DNA of 64,000 bases from Cephalopachus bancanus (GCA_027257055.1 JAPVLO010000232.1:4092001-4156000), one strand, 5' to 3'. Positions 35,440 to 47,815 are shown, counted from the first letter of the stretch. Notes: generated by a model not told the origin, from the sequence alone. Numbers and translations are program-made.

Positions 35440-35810
35440 GCTGGGCCATTGTCCCAAAAGCACATATGGCATCTCCTTATCTTACTCTTCTACAACTCTT
35501 CTCTCCTACCTGAAATATCCTTCATGCTTTCCCTCAGCTGTCAGATCTCTTCCGTGAATACCTTTCACTTCTTCTCTGGGATCTGAAATGTTCTTATTCT
35601 CTGAATTCTAATAGTATCAGCTGTCCGGGTCATCATCTAAAAGTTACTGTGTACTCATTATATTATTTGTTGTCTTTTCACATCTTCACTTCTAACAAGA
35701 TTGTAAATTTTCTGAGATCAGAAACCATGTCTAATTCAATTCTGCGTCTGTTTCAGAGCCTTTCATATGGTAGGTTGTTCAATACATATTTATTGAGTAA
35801 AAATATGTTT
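35440..35810 (+). mobile_element. L2 LINE 3'-end relic
   Basis: 'ctcttctctcctacctgaaa', 'gtcagatctcttccgtgaat', 'gtaaattttctgagatcaga' and 'caatacatatttattgag' follow the L2 3' end in order. Confidence 0.75.
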
Positions 35811-36435
35811 AAGCAAAAGCAAATACATTTTTGTTAGAGGAGAGCCTTTCTGAAACCAAGAATACTAGAATACGAAAACCTTGTTTGATTGCTTGTACCT
35901 TTTAATGGCGATCTCATCTGTTTTGACCTGAAGCCTTGGGACGTGGAAGTTTCTATCTAGTAGTGTTGTGATAAACATTTGACAGCCAACTCCCTGGGGA
36001 AGAAGAGAGAGGGAAATAAATAAATCAAGCCCTGATTTCTAGCATTTGCCAAGTTCCATGGTGTAAAGACTCCTACTATGGCCAACGTCACACTTCCACC
36101 ATGGCACTGCATGCAGTTTTGGGGAGAAACGCACAGAGCACTCCATGATAGAAAGTTCCAATCATACAACTGCAACAAGTATGGAGCTCCTTAAGAGCAT
36201 CAACAGCAGGAAGATGTAAACTAGCAGGAGTGAGACGCTCTGAGTGCCTATCACCATTGTTTTTAATAAGGTGTATTTACTTGTATGTTTATCTAGTTTT
36301 AAATGATGGCCGTGTTTATTAGCTAGCTCGTGAAAGCCCTAAAAAGTTAGCAGTCCACTCTTCTGAGCCATTAGGAGTCAGCTCCAGCACATCACTGTTC
36401 TTTTCACAGTTCGTGACAATGGCATACTTGGTTGT
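35811..36435. other. Unrecognised intron
   Basis: Nothing recognised. Confidence 0.4.
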
Positions 36436-36439
36436 CTAT

Positions 36440-36560
36440 CTCCTTCCTGAAATAATGTGCTTCCTAAAGCAGGGATAGTTTCTGTTTGCTCCCCATTGCA
36501 TTTCTAATGCCTAACACATAGTAGGTCCTCAAGTAACTTGACGGAATGAATCAATCCATT
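36440..36560 (+). mobile_element. L2-like 3' tip
   Basis: 'tgctccccattgcatttcta' then 'acacatagtaggtcctcaag' and a 'tgaatgaatca'-like ending resemble the L2 3' end. Confidence 0.6.
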
Positions 36561-37785
36561 ATTTTTCATTCTTACCAAAGTAATATAACTTAAAACAAAG
36601 GAAAAGGGTTCTTTTTCTAAAAATCACATCTCATTTTCTTTCTTTTGGTCAGCTTTAACAATGTTCTATGAATGTTCATCTCTAAGCACTTCAACATATT
36701 AAATATTAATAATATTTTCTATCTTGCAACCAAGTGTATGTGAGTTATTCACGGCCATAATGTTCAAAGAGACAACACTTAATGTAAATATGTTCAGGAA
36801 CTATATTTCAGTAGAATATCAGTTTTTTTGAGTTACTTGTATTCTTCTAAAACCAAAACAATACTACCAATTCCTGTTATATAGATTATTTGTCTTTATA
36901 AAATTACAGAAAATTTAGAACTTTTCTCTGGGTACCATATCTCTTCCACATTTTAGCATAGTTTTGGCATGATCAGAGTGTAGAAGCAGACGTTCTAGCA
37001 TTTTTTCACTTTGGGCATTCTAAGGAGAAAAGAACTCTTTCCCCATAGTGTAGGCTAACGTTTCCCAAATGTTCTCAGTGGGAACAACTCTGTGGGATGT
37101 TTATAGGTACTACATGATAACAGGCTCCAAGGTTAAAGTAGGTTTCTTTACAGAAGCACATTATAGAAGGTGATACAGTATATAGGATTTCCAGAATACT
37201 TTTTTGTTCCTAAGAGTATCATAGGGACCTAATATTCCAAGGAATATTCTTTGGGAAATGTATTCATGTATGAACAGACTTATGGAAGCATATGTTTAGA
37301 AATGAGAGGGCTTAAAGGTTGTCTAGGTTACCCTTCCACCCACCACCCACACCTTGGTGTCAGAATCCATTTTACATCACCCCTGACAGATGGCCATGCG
37401 GCCTCTGCTGGATCCAGACCTTAGCAGGAAACTTGCCACTCCAAAGTCAATCCACTCCATCACTGGCCTCCTTTCCTTTTTTAACAAAGTTTCTCCTTAT
37501 AATTGAACCAAAAGTCTGTTTCTCCAAAAATTACTCATTCCTTTTAATTTTTCCATCTGGAATATTGGCAAAACAAGTTTGCTTTCTTTTCTGCAAGATG
37601 ACGATCGTGTTTCCTGTTCACCCTCTCTTCTTCTGATTGAATAGTCCTAGTTTATTCAACTCTTCTTCATATGAGGAAGTTTCCAGAATTCTCACCATTC
37701 TGGTTATTCTTTCATGGAATACGTCCTGTGTCTCTCTCAAAATAAGGTACCTAGAATTAAACACAATCTGCCATGATCTGTCAAG
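36561..37785. other. Unrecognised AT-rich intron
   Basis: No named repeat or coding signal; the 105-codon frame at 37319 has no motif. Confidence 0.4.
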
Positions 37786-37789
37786 CACA

Positions 37790-38340
37790 CATGTTTAACT
37801 TTCTATTCAACAAATTCTTCTGGAGCTACAGTTCTTTTGGGGACTATTCCCGATGCCGGGAACACAGCAGGCAATAAGTGGGCATGGTCATGTGGTTCAT
37901 GGTAGCGGAAAACCAACGAAGCCAGGAAACGAGTCAATAAGCAGTGGTCTCAGGTAGTCAGATGTTGTGAAGAAAGTAAGACCGGCTGATGTGATAGAGC
38001 ATGTTTGGGAGGAGTGGGCTGAGTTTTGGCCAGCGGTGAAGGAATGCCTCTCATGAGGTGCCACGTGAGCTGTTCTGAGTGATACCAGGACCCAGCAGTG
38101 AGAAGAAATCTGTAGCCGTGCACACCAGGAGGGATCCCTGGTGGGCAAGGTTCTTGTCAGCAGAAGAGAGCCTGTATGGGAGGTATAGTAAGAGGAAAGT
38201 AACCTGAGGTGACTTCAAGAGAACAGCAGCAGCCAGCTTGTTTAAGATGTCGTACCCATATTCCCAGGGCTCATGTTGGTGAGGGTTTAAGCAGAGTAGG
38301 CAGCTAGCTATTGGGGAATTTTAGGCAGGAGAGAGGCATA
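37790..38340 (-). mobile_element. L2 LINE relic
   Basis: 'tcaacaaattcttctggagc', 'gatgccgggaacacagcagg' and 'gtgaaggaatgcctctcatg' resemble the reverse-strand L2 3' region over several hundred bases. Confidence 0.65.
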
Positions 38341-39505
38341 GACCTCTACAAGTCATCCCAGTTGATTTTATCTTCATGAGTAATGCTGCTGTTAATCCAG
38401 CCCAAGATTTGTGGTTATTGCCATTGTTTCTCTAAGAACATGGTCAAATTTCTAACTCGTACTGATTTTTGGCAAATTAAAATCCCTTGATATTTATTTT
38501 CTTAGGATCCTGACAAAGCCAATAATTTGGAATCACAGATTCCAAAACATTTGTTGCTCCTTAATTTCATAATTTTGGTCTCACGCTTATCAGGATAATA
38601 TTGAATCTCAACTTTGTCATTAGTATAGAGCATTCTCAGTTTTCTATTCAAAGTCACTAATAAAATTCTTGTATAGTTCATTTCCAAGGACTGCAGTCTG
38701 TTGTGGATATCTGTGCAGGTATGTTCTCTGGAGAGTGTTCAAATGCCTGCTGATACATGAGTCCATGTATTGTACTCATCCCATACTTTTAACATATAGA
38801 TCACTGAGTCTTCTAAGCCTGTAGAAAAAGAAAATAAAATTAATACAATATCTAGGTGAATGTATGGTTGCTCTTAGTTAACATCTCCTTGTTTAATAAC
38901 CCAAGAGATGACTGAAATTGAATCAATAGTTTCTAAAATCATACTTTCCTCTTTTTAAAAATAAACACAGAATCTTCCTGACTCTACTCTTTAGAATGGA
39001 GACTGGGGAACAAATAATCTCTTATGGAGTCTTGTTTGATAAAAGCAGTTTTTCTAAGGGAAGGGAATGGCAACATCTACTGTTGCTTAAAATCCATACA
39101 TGGTATGTATTCACGCATAGCGAATTTATTAAGTACTCTCACAATAATCTAGTAACCAAAACACAAACCAAAACAGTAAACAAAGAAATGAACAGGCAAG
39201 CAGGTGTCTCTGCTCTTAAGTATTCCTTGAGGGCTTGGTGGAATCTGAGATGGGTTATGTGCCAGCACCTAGATATAGTCAGTTACCTGTCTTTTTGCTC
39301 CAAATGCTCAGAATCCAGTAAATAACTGTAGCCTCAGGTAGAAGAATACCAGTTGAAGTACAGTTTGACCATGGTTTAGGCAATCAAGGCTTCTCTGGAA
39401 CAGTGCTGTTTTTCAACATGACACAGAGGACAATGATGTGCTTATTCACCAGCTGGAATTCCTGCTTCACCTAGCTGGTTCTGTTGCCATCCACTTCTTT
39501 CTCCT
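38341..39505. other. Unrecognised AT-rich intron
   Basis: Nothing recognised. Several 60-109 codon frames without motifs. Confidence 0.4.
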
Positions 39506-39511
39506 CAATAT

Positions 39512-39770
39512 TCTTTTGTTGTTGTTGTTAGAGACGGGGTCTCACTATGTTGCCCAGGCTAGTCTTGAACTCCCTCCCAAGCATGATCTCCTCCTGCCTC
39601 AGTCTCCCGAGTAGCTAGAACTACAGGCACACACTACCATACTCAGCTAATTAAAAAAAAAAAAATTGCAGAGAGAGTGTCTCACTATGTTACTCAGTCT
39701 GGTCTTGAATTCCTGGGCTCACCCTCCAGGTAGCTGGGACTACAGGGATGAACCACTGTACCTGGTTTCA
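39512..39770 (-). mobile_element. Older AluJ-like element
   Basis: 'agagacggggtctcactatg', 'agtctcccgagtagctagaa' and 'aggtagctgggactacaggg' identify a diverged reverse-strand Alu of an older subfamily. Confidence 0.87.
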
Positions 39771-39959
39771 ATATTCTTATTGTCAAGATTTTATCTGTTC
39801 TTCTGACCATTGCCACCTCTATTTTATGGGGAAAGAAAGTCTGTCTTTGCCCTAATATCTAAGCTGCTCAGCATCAGGCTATGGCACGTCTGAGGACTGG
39901 AAATGATTCACAAGCGCTGCCAGTCCCCATCTTGCTTCAGTTTGGTGCAGTGCAAGTGT

Positions 39960-41190
39960 GATCTAGGGTCAACCAATCTTTACTGAGTACTCTCACGTGA
40001 CTTAGAGTCATCAGGTGTTTATTGAGTACTTGGATGCTATCTAGGGTCAACAAGTGTTTATTGAGTACTTGGACATGGTTGAGGGTCAGCAGGCATTTAT
40101 TGAGTACTCTCAATGTGATCTAGGATCAACAGGTGTTTATTGAGTGCTCTCATGTGAACCAGGGTCAGCAGGTGTTTATTGAGTACTCTAGCATGAACTA
40201 GGGTCACCAGGTGTTTACTGAGTACTCTCACGTGAACTAGGGTCAAGGGGTCTTTTTTGAGTACTTTCATGTCATCTAGGGTCAATAGGTGTTTATAGAA
40301 TATTCTCTCGTGGTCTAGGGTCAACAGGTGTTTATTGGGGATTGTCACATGATCAAGGGTCAACAGGTGTTTACTGAGGACTTTCAATGTGATCTAGAAT
40401 CAGTAGGTATTTATTGGTTACTCTCACATGATCTAGGGTCAACAGGTGTTTACTGAGTACTCTCACATGATCCAGAGTCAGCAAGTGTTTATTGAGGACT
40501 CACATGAGCTAAGGTCAACAGGTGTTTACTGAGTACTCTCATATTATCTAGGGTCAACTGGCATTTATTGTGGACTCTTGTGTGATCCAGTGTCAACAGT
40601 TGTTTATTGAGGACCCTCAAGTGATCTAGGGTCAACAAGTGTCTATTGGTTACTCTCACATGACCAGGGTCAGCAGTTGTTTATTGAGGACTCTCATGTG
40701 ATCTAGGGTCAGCAGATACTTACTGAGTACTCTCATATCATCTAGGGTCAACAGACATTTATTGAGGATTTTCACATGGATTAGGATCAATGGGTGTTTT
40801 TTGAATACTCTCAAGTGATCCAGGGTCAACAAGTGTTTATTGAGTTCTCTCACATAAGCTAGGGTCACCAAATTTTTATTGGTTTTTCTCACATGATCTA
40901 GGGTCGACAGTTGTTTACTGAAGACTCTCGCATGAACCAGGGTCAACACTTGTTTATCGAGGACTTTCACATGATCTAGGGTCAACAGGCATTTATTGAG
41001 AACTCTCACATGATCCAGGGTCAACAAGTGTTTATTAGGTACTCTCATGTGATCTAGGGTCAATAGGTGTTTATTGAAGACTCTCACATGATCTAGGGAC
41101 TGTTTTTGGTGATCCTTGATCACGTCCAAGTACTCAATAAATGCCTGTTGACCCTGGACCATGTTAGAGTACTCAGTAAACACCTGTTGC
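39960..41190. repeat. 39-bp minisatellite with two inverted terminal units
   Basis: About 29 direct copies of a 39-bp unit ('ggtcaacaggtgtttattga' plus 'gtactctcacatgatctag') fill 39960-41100. After a ~20-bp spacer the unit appears twice in reverse complement (41116-41153 and 41154-41189: 'agtactcaataaatgcctgt', 'agtactcagtaaacacctgt'). The unit is 13 codons long, so long minus-strand frames (96 and 175 codons) with a repeated LLTLDHVRVLNKH peptide arise automatically. No promoter or start context supports translation. Confidence 0.97.
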
Positions 41191-41640
41191 TCATGTTTGT
41201 ATTACTCTCTGGGGGTGTGGACAGAGATCTTGTTCTAGAGACATTTGCCACCTGTTCTGGGGAGATTAAACCTGAGAAGAACCTGAGGGTCTGAGTGAGC
41301 TGGGCACCATGTTGTGTTGTGCCCTTCCTCCAGGTACATTCTTCAGTTTCTATGCCTGTGGGCACAGCGGGCCTCAGGAGGAGGGTTCTGCCAGTTCACA
41401 TTTCCTGGGGCTTAAAGACATTGACTGTGTTTCTATTTGCCTTCCGGAGGGAGAATTTTCAACCTCCAGGAAGATGTGGTGCCCAGAAGAAACCACATCA
41501 GCTGCCAGCTGCCTTGCCAGGGTATCAGTGCTTATGTCAGCAGGTGGCGGGGGGGGGCATGTCAAAGGTCCATCCCATTTGGCCTCCTAATGACACATTA
41601 GCAGCAACATTTTACACTTGCCTCTCCAGACACTGCCCGC
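41191..41640. other. Unrecognised intron
   Basis: A moderately GC-rich unique stretch with overlapping frames of 62-120 codons on both strands; no motif recognised. Confidence 0.4.
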
Positions 41641-41645
41641 GTCCA

Positions 41646-41778
41646 TGCCAGGCATAGTGGCTCACTCCTGTCATCCCAGTACTTTGAGAGGCCAAGGCAG
41701 GAGGATTGCTTTAGACCCAGAGTTTGAGACCAGCCGGGGTAACACAGTGAGACCTCCATCTCCAGCAGAAAATTAAAA
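41646..41778 (+). mobile_element. Alu left-monomer-like element (FLAM or truncated AluJ)
   Basis: 'gccaggcatagtggctcact', 'gaggccaaggcaggaggatt' and 'gtttgagaccagccggggta' form one Alu left arm ending in an A-rich stretch, with no right arm. Confidence 0.88.
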
Positions 41779-41970
41779 ACATCCACTGTGTTCAGAGTAA
41801 GGCTGGGCTAAAGCTGAAATGCCAGACGCAGGTCCTAACAGAGCCGGGTCTCTGAGCACTGGGGAGGGTGTTCCTCTCTCTCGGGGGTATGCTACAGTGA
41901 TCAGTCTCCAGGATCCCAGGGAATATCCTTCAGCATTCTCCTCAGCTGGACTCAGCTGCTAAAACCAACG

Positions 41971-42004
41971 TGCATGCACACACACAGACACACACACACA
42001 CACG
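41971..42004. repeat. CA microsatellite
   Basis: Short imperfect run 'gcatgcacacacacagacac' followed by CA units. Confidence 0.9.
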
Positions 42005-43345
42005 CCTTTAAACCCCGCACTCCACGTGCTATGCACCTTCAGAGCGCAGGAGGAGAGAGCTTGCTCAGATCCGATGCTTCCTGGTCATCACTGATGAAAA
42101 CTGGCAAAGGAAGAGTAATCGGAACCTTGGGAATTCAGTTTACTCCTTTAATCCACTCAGCAGATATTGCTTTTTTAAGACACAAGTGCAACCGTCAGCA
42201 AAATGGAAAGGCTGTGCGGGACCCTGAGGCACTTCACATTCAGAGCCTCTTCCTCCCGCCCCTCCCCGCCTCACTGGCTTCTCAGTCCTTCCGTTGGGAC
42301 TGTCCTCCTCTCTTCTTCCTCCCCTCTCTGTCTCGCTGGCCCCCCAGTCAGCCTGTTGGGGAGTCCTCCTGGCCATCCTTTCCCTTGCTCTCTAGAGGCC
42401 CATCTTTTTAAAAAGAACTTGCCTGATGGTGTGAATAAAGAAGGAAGCTGTCTGGTGCTCTGGGCCGTCAGCTGAAGATGTGCACAATGGCCGTCCCTAC
42501 CCATGACTCTTACCGGCTCCATGTCCTGCTCATCAGCAGGGGACAGCAGGTGCTGCCCTCCCGCCGCGGATGGTGTGCAGGACCTGCTCCTCTGTTTCCA
42601 AGGCTTGTCGCATCAATTGCTGTGACCAGCCCAGCTACGTAGACACTTGTCCTCACATGCAGCTTATCCCAGGCACCCAGCGGAGTTATTCTGTGGCTCC
42701 ACACCACCCTTCGCCCTCCCGGGCCCACTTCTTGGGATCATTCTGCTCTCAATCCCAGAACCCCAGCATAGTTCCACCCATGAACTCCAGCTGCTCCTCT
42801 CCCTCCAGGAGGCACCATGGATTTCTCTTATCAGCATGTGAAAAGTTGTATGGACACCCATCCTCATATCTTCCATCCCTCCAGCAGGCAGGACCGATTC
42901 TGATGCTGGTCCCGTTGGGGTGTATGGCCTTCCTCTGGAACCCTACCCTCAGTGCCAGGTGGTGACGTAATAGTGCTGTGGACATAGCATAAATGAGAAA
43001 TCACTCTGAAACACAGTGTGAACCTTTTTCTTTGGAAAGCAGCAGTGACATCTGCTGTTAACCCTGCATTGCCCTTTGCACCCAAGAATGTTAGTGAGCA
43101 ATTATCACATGGCAGTGACAGTTTTTCACAAGAATTATGTCCACACATATGGACTTAGTGTCCTGCGCCTGTTATCAGCCTTCAGCCCTGTCACCGTGTA
43201 AGTGGAGCCTGTCATCTGAGCCTCGAGTTCCTGGCCTGTCATCTGAGATACTTACCTCACAGCATTGTCAGGAAGATCAAAAGGTCTGGAGCATGTAAAA
43301 GCACCTTGTATTACCCTGTGTGGATGTTAACTTTAGGAAGCTGTG
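42005..43345. other. Unrecognised GC-richer intron
   Basis: Many overlapping frames on both strands (60-145 codons), but none has a recognised domain or conserved splice arrangement. Most likely unique intron. Confidence 0.4.
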
Positions 43346-43349
43346 CTGT

Positions 43350-43555
43350 GGAGTTAAAAATGCATGGACTGTGGAAGTAGACACAGGATTAGACCCCAGA
43401 CCTGCCCTCCCTGGCTGTAGGGCCCTTTACAGGAATTCTGCCCAACTTCCTTGAGCCTTAGTGTGCTGATCTATAAAACAGGAATAAACCCAACCCTCAG
43501 TGCCAGTGGGGGGATTAACAAGGAGTGCATGTGAAAGAATGAAGGCCTGCCTGAA
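43350..43555 (+). mobile_element. MIR SINE relic
   Basis: 'catggactgtggaagtagac', 'cttccttgagccttagtgtg', 'gatctataaaacaggaataa' and 'gggattaacaaggagtgcat' follow the MIR core in order. Confidence 0.8.
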
Positions 43556-43664
43556 AATGAGTTATTGGCACAGCTGTCAAGGACAAAGTCACGGGTGTGG
43601 AGCTCAGTGAGTTGTGAGGGCGTGTTGTGGGGGTAACAAGCCTGGGCATACCGCCTCCTTCCAG

Positions 43665-43770
43665 TGTGACAATGCCTCTTTTGTAATTACCTGTCTACTG
43701 CTGTCACCCAGTCTGTGATCTCCTTGAGGAGGGTACTCAGAAAAGGTCTGTTGAATGAAGAAAGGCATTT
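43665..43770 (+). mobile_element. L2 3' tip
   Basis: 'ctgtgatctccttgaggagg' and 'aaaaggtctgttgaatgaag' resemble the L2 3' terminus. Confidence 0.6.
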
Positions 43771-45745
43771 TTATCACCTTATATACTGTTTACACTGTGG
43801 TACCTTGTAAATACCATTTACATTTACGAAAATAGCTACAAATTGGAATTGGCTGGGCAAGTCCAACAGTTGTCACTTGTATGAGAACCACACTCTCCCA
43901 TTCAGCACCTGCAGACTTCTTGGTGCCTCTTGATCAAGGTCCTTGCTTGATAGGTTTCCATCTAAAGCCAGAAGAGAAGTAGAACACCTCAGACCCGATG
44001 CCTCCACTTATCTCCCTAGGCGATCGTCCTAGGACCCAGGGACTGACAGACATTAAGATGACACCCTAAGTGCTTCTGGAATCACGCATATTGGAGACTC
44101 CTTGAGGTGGGGCTAGTGTTGTGTGGAGCTCATCAGATTCAACTCTGAAATGGAGTAGCGTTCTGTTCCGTTCACAAACATCAGTTTTCCTGTACTTTAG
44201 CCTTGTGACAATTAATCCAAACCCTGCAATCTTAAATTATTTTCAAGTTATAAAAAACAACGTCCAAGTCTTAGGCAGCACTTGGGCTTCGTCTGTCTTG
44301 AACAGCCCTCCAGGCTCAGGGTGTGTTTCAAATCCAGGCGTGTGTTTTGTGACATCCTTCATCTCCAGCAGGCTCTTGCTGCCACCGTCTTTCCCCTCCC
44401 CCACTCAACCTGCCAAATTCCCCACCCAGTAGCACCAGTTTGTTTCTCAAAAACCTTGTTCCGCTTGTCTCATGCTTCTGAGTTGGACCTACAGCCCCTG
44501 CTTGTGCAGCCTTCATTTTCCAAGCAGCCGTTAGGAGCAAATGGCACCACAGCTCCCTCTAGATCTCAAGCTCCTGTCCCAAAGGCCGTAAGACAGAAAA
44601 TCCATCTTCCATGCCAGCTGGCTCCTGCCAAGTTTCTGTTTTATGTGGCAGTGTTGTCAAGAGCCTCCTCCCCGCTTTCCCTACTGCCTTACCCAAAGAG
44701 CTCTTCCACGTATGACAACCATCTAAAGACGAACGATCTCCTCACAAAGTTAATTTCTGTTTCTCAGTAGGGAGCCACTGGTGCCCGCTGGGCCTGCAAG
44801 TGCTGCTGTTTGGTTAATGGATGAGTGTCTCTTGGATCCTGGCACCCACTCCGGAAGGGCTGCAGTGCCTGGCTTTCCATTTGCTTTAATTTCCTACTGC
44901 AGCTGGCGTGCGAGCCCTGCATGGGTTTGTTCACAGGATGGCGGCTCAGGGTTATTCGCACTGGGAGGAAATGTCACTGAAGACAAGGACTAGAGCGCTG
45001 CTTCCTGCCACCCCGATTGGTTAGAACAGCTTGGCTGGTTGGTTGATTGGTTTTGGTTTTTTAAGAGACTGAATTCACAAAATCCTTCTAGAGAAAGAAT
45101 AAGTAAATGGCCTAGCATAAAAGGTTCACCTCTGACTTCTAAGAGCTAGAAAAGAGTAGCATTTTTGTATGTCCTGAGGATTGTGGAGACAAAATCATTT
45201 GCTGCGTGGAGGTGGCGCTGAGCACATGTGAGCACCACCAGCCAGGCTGCTGTTATCTGGCATGCTAAGCTCTCTAAAGTGCAGGGAGCTTTGTAACAGA
45301 GTTTGTGTTGTCTTTTCTCAAGTGAGCCAGATGTAGACTAGAACACTCCTTGTAACATCTGGAATGTTTCTATGAGATTATGAAATTGCTGCTTTCCTAG
45401 GTCAAGCAAGGCCAGATATTGGCAGTTTCACTTTGTTCCACCCATACAGTGCTGGTGCATCATAGAGGATTCTGAAGACCAGCAGACAGTGTGCTCAGAC
45501 AGGGTGGCACTGAGTCAGAGAGGTCCCCAGAAGCTTTGGAAATGAGAAGGTACAGCAGGACCAGAAATTGGGTTTCTCAAGTATGGGGCACAAGAATTGT
45601 GTGGGGGCTTTGTTTACAGATGTACACTTGGGTGCCACCTACAGATTCTACTTCTCCAGGTCCTGAGTAGGGTGAAGAACCCACAAGTTCAACAAACACC
45701 TGGACTGGTTCTGATGAAGGTGCTTCCTGGACCTGCTTTGGAGGG
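43771..45745. other. Unrecognised intron
   Basis: About 2 kb with no named repeat. A 162-codon frame at 44282-44770 has no recognised motif and overlaps unrelated frames. Confidence 0.4.
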
Positions 45746-45817
45746 CAGGCACCTTGCATGTCAAGGTGAAGCAAACCAGGCTGGGAGGGCCAAAGGGCAC
45801 CTTAGAAGTCAAGGTGA

Positions 45818-46710
45818 TGACTAGTAAAGCTGAGCATTTTCTCATGTACCTGTTGACTGCTTGTGTGTCTTCTTTTTTTTTTTTTTTTTTTTTAGAGTTG
45901 GAGTCTCACTCGATCGCCCAGTCTGGAGTGCAGTGGTTGCTCCCGGCCACCGCAGCCTTGACCTGCTGGGCTCCGGCGATCCTTCCACCTCAGCCTTTCA
46001 AGTAACCGGAATTACAGGCATGCACTACCACGCCCGGCTGATTTTTTTTTTGATTTATTGTAGAGATGAGGTCTTGCTGCCTAGGCAGGTCTTGAACCCG
46101 CGAGCTCAGGCAATCCACTCACCTCAGCCTCCCAAAGGCGCGGGATTACAGGCTGAACCACCGAGCCCGGCTCGTGTGTCTTCTTTTGAGAACTGTCTAT
46201 TCATATCTTCAACCCACTTTGTAATGGGGCTGTTTGTTTTTTTCTTTTTGGCATGTGTGAGTTCCTTGTAGATCCTAGATGTTAGACCTTTGTCAGACAT
46301 ACAGTTGGCAAATATTTTTTCTCAGTCTGTGGGCTGTGTCCCCGCTATCTTGATGGTTTCTTTGGCTTTGCAAAAGCTTGTCAGTTTGATGAAGTCCCAC
46401 TCGTCTATCTTACCTCTTATGAGGAGTCTATAATACTGAGTGATCTTTCACAGAAACAAAGAACTGAGTATCAGTTCTCACTCATAAGCTGACCTTGAAC
46501 AATTATTATAATATTATAAGAAAAGGGTTGACAGTAGTGGGAAACTGCCAGGGGGTGGGGTTTGGTGAGCAGGGAAGCAGGACTGGCAGTAGTGGGAATC
46601 TGCCTGGGGAAGGGAGAACATACCTCATCAACAAGGGTACTGCATAATGAACATTTGTCTACCTAATGCTGAATTGTACCCCACATCTTTAAAGTAAAAA
46701 AAATAAAAAT
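45818..46710. mobile_element. L1 with 5' inversion (twin priming), carrying an Alu
   Basis: The left part (45818 to about 46422, Alu excluded) is L1 ORF2 sequence in minus orientation ('gagcattttctcatgtacct', 'gagttccttgtagatcctag'). From about 46424 the sequence is plus-strand L1 ('gagtctataatactgagtga') through the 3' UTR to an A-rich tail. The whole is flanked by 'agaagtcaaggtga' (45804-45817) and 'agaagtcaaagtga' (46711-46724), showing one insertion with an inverted 5' part. Confidence 0.93.
45877..46173 (-). mobile_element. Alu inside the twin-primed L1
   Basis: Full reverse-strand Alu from a long T run through 'agagttggagtctcactcga' to 'gaaccaccgagcccggct'. Perfect target duplication 'gtgtgtcttctttt' at 45863-45876 and 46174-46187. 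Confidence 0.97.
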
Positions 46711-46797
46711 AGAAGTCAAAGTGAAGCACACCAGGCTGGGAGGACCACAGGGTACCTTGCATGTCAAGGTGAAGTAGGCCAGGGTGAGAACACCACA

Positions 46798-47205
46798 GCG
46801 ATGCTTCCATAATTTTGTCCAAGGTCAAACCCATTTTCTTCTGGTGATTACAAATAAATTACGAGACAAGATACCTGGTGAGCCTCTGGTCATGTGTGTA
46901 GCTTTGGAACCATTCCCATGAAGCCATAGGGCATTTTCCAACACTGGTTTATATGATTCGTAGCTTCAGTTTTTCCTTTTTGTTTTTCTTAACTTTCCTT
47001 GCTTCATTAAAAAGAACTGTATTCCTAGAGGCTTCATTAATTAAGACTTTTTATTTCTTGGGTTGATTGATTGATTGATTGACTAAAGTGCTAGTTACAG
47101 CAGAAAAGATGACCTTTATTTCAATAAAATCATGCCTTTCCAGCTGTGGCACTGATAGCTGTTGCTAGATTTTTATACTCCCTACAAGAGGTCAGGTGCA
47201 CCTTA
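46798..47205. other. Unrecognised intron
   Basis: Unique AT-rich text with a short 'gattgattgattgatt' run near 47063. Confidence 0.45.
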
Positions 47206-47210
47206 AGCTA

Positions 47211-47240
47211 AAGATAGATAAATAGATACATACATACACA

Positions 47241-47299
<59 letters not shown>
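47211..47299. repeat. GATA/CATA-CA compound microsatellite
   Basis: 'agatagataaatagatacat' passes into 'acatacacacacacatacac' and then about 50 bp of pure CA. Confidence 0.95.
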
Positions 47300-47570
47300 T
47301 TATTTTTAAAACCTGAGGTGGGTATTATGTAGGGAAACTGTTTTTCTAAATTTTTTTCAGGATGTTTACATTTGGTAATTTGATAAATTTATGTTAACAG
47401 TAAGAAATTATACCAGGGCAAAGATAAGTGAGTAAAAACATTTAAAAATTAACATCTGCAGCATAGTTACCAGACTGAGGGTCTCTGCGTTACTGCAAGG
47501 ATCCATGAATCTGAATAATTAGAGCACATACAAAAGTGTACTATTTGTCCACACAGCTAAAATCTGTAAT
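47300..47570. other. Unrecognised AT-rich intron
   Basis: Nothing recognised. Confidence 0.4.
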
Positions 47571-47815
47571 GAGCCAGGCGAAGTGGCTCACATCTGTAAT
47601 CCCAGCACTTTGGGAGGCCAGGAGTTTGAGACCAGCATGGACAACATTAGTGAGACTTTGACTCTACAGAAAAAAAAAAAATTAGCCAGGCATAGTGGTG
47701 CACGCCTGTAGTTCCAGCTATTCAGGAGACTGAGGCAGGAGGATTGAGGCTGTCGTAAGCCATGATTGTACCACTGCATACCAGCCTGGATGACCCAGTG
47801 AGACTTTGATTTAAA
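47571..47815 (+). mobile_element. Older AluJ-like element
   Basis: 'gagccaggcgaagtggctca', 'ggagtttgagaccagcatgg', 'attagccaggcatagtggtg' and 'ccactgcataccagcctgga'. A deletion in the left arm joins 'gggaggcc' to 'aggagtttgag'. Confidence 0.9.

Larger units (their letters stand above)
45751..46797. repeat. 48-bp tandem repeat, three copies, split by an L1
   Basis: Unit 'accttgcatgtcaaggtgaa' continuing 'gcaaaccaggctgggagggc'. Copy 1 is at 45751-45798. Copy 2 starts at 45799, is broken at 45817 and resumes after the L1 at 46711. Copy 3 is at 46754-46797. Without the L1 the three units would be contiguous. Confidence 0.9.

Noticed and set aside
40656..41183. Minus-strand 175-codon frame with a repeating 13-residue peptide
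   Set aside because: The minisatellite unit is 39 bp (13 codons), so open frames arise without selection. The inverted units give the same peptide on the other strand.
39960..41190. CRISPR-like regular repeat array
   Set aside because: The units are directly adjacent with no unique spacers, and the genome is vertebrate; this is a minisatellite.
42140..43148. Possible multi-exon gene in the GC-richer block with many overlapping frames
   Set aside because: Frames occur on both strands at similar length, with no recognised domain or consistent splice chain; composition alone explains them.
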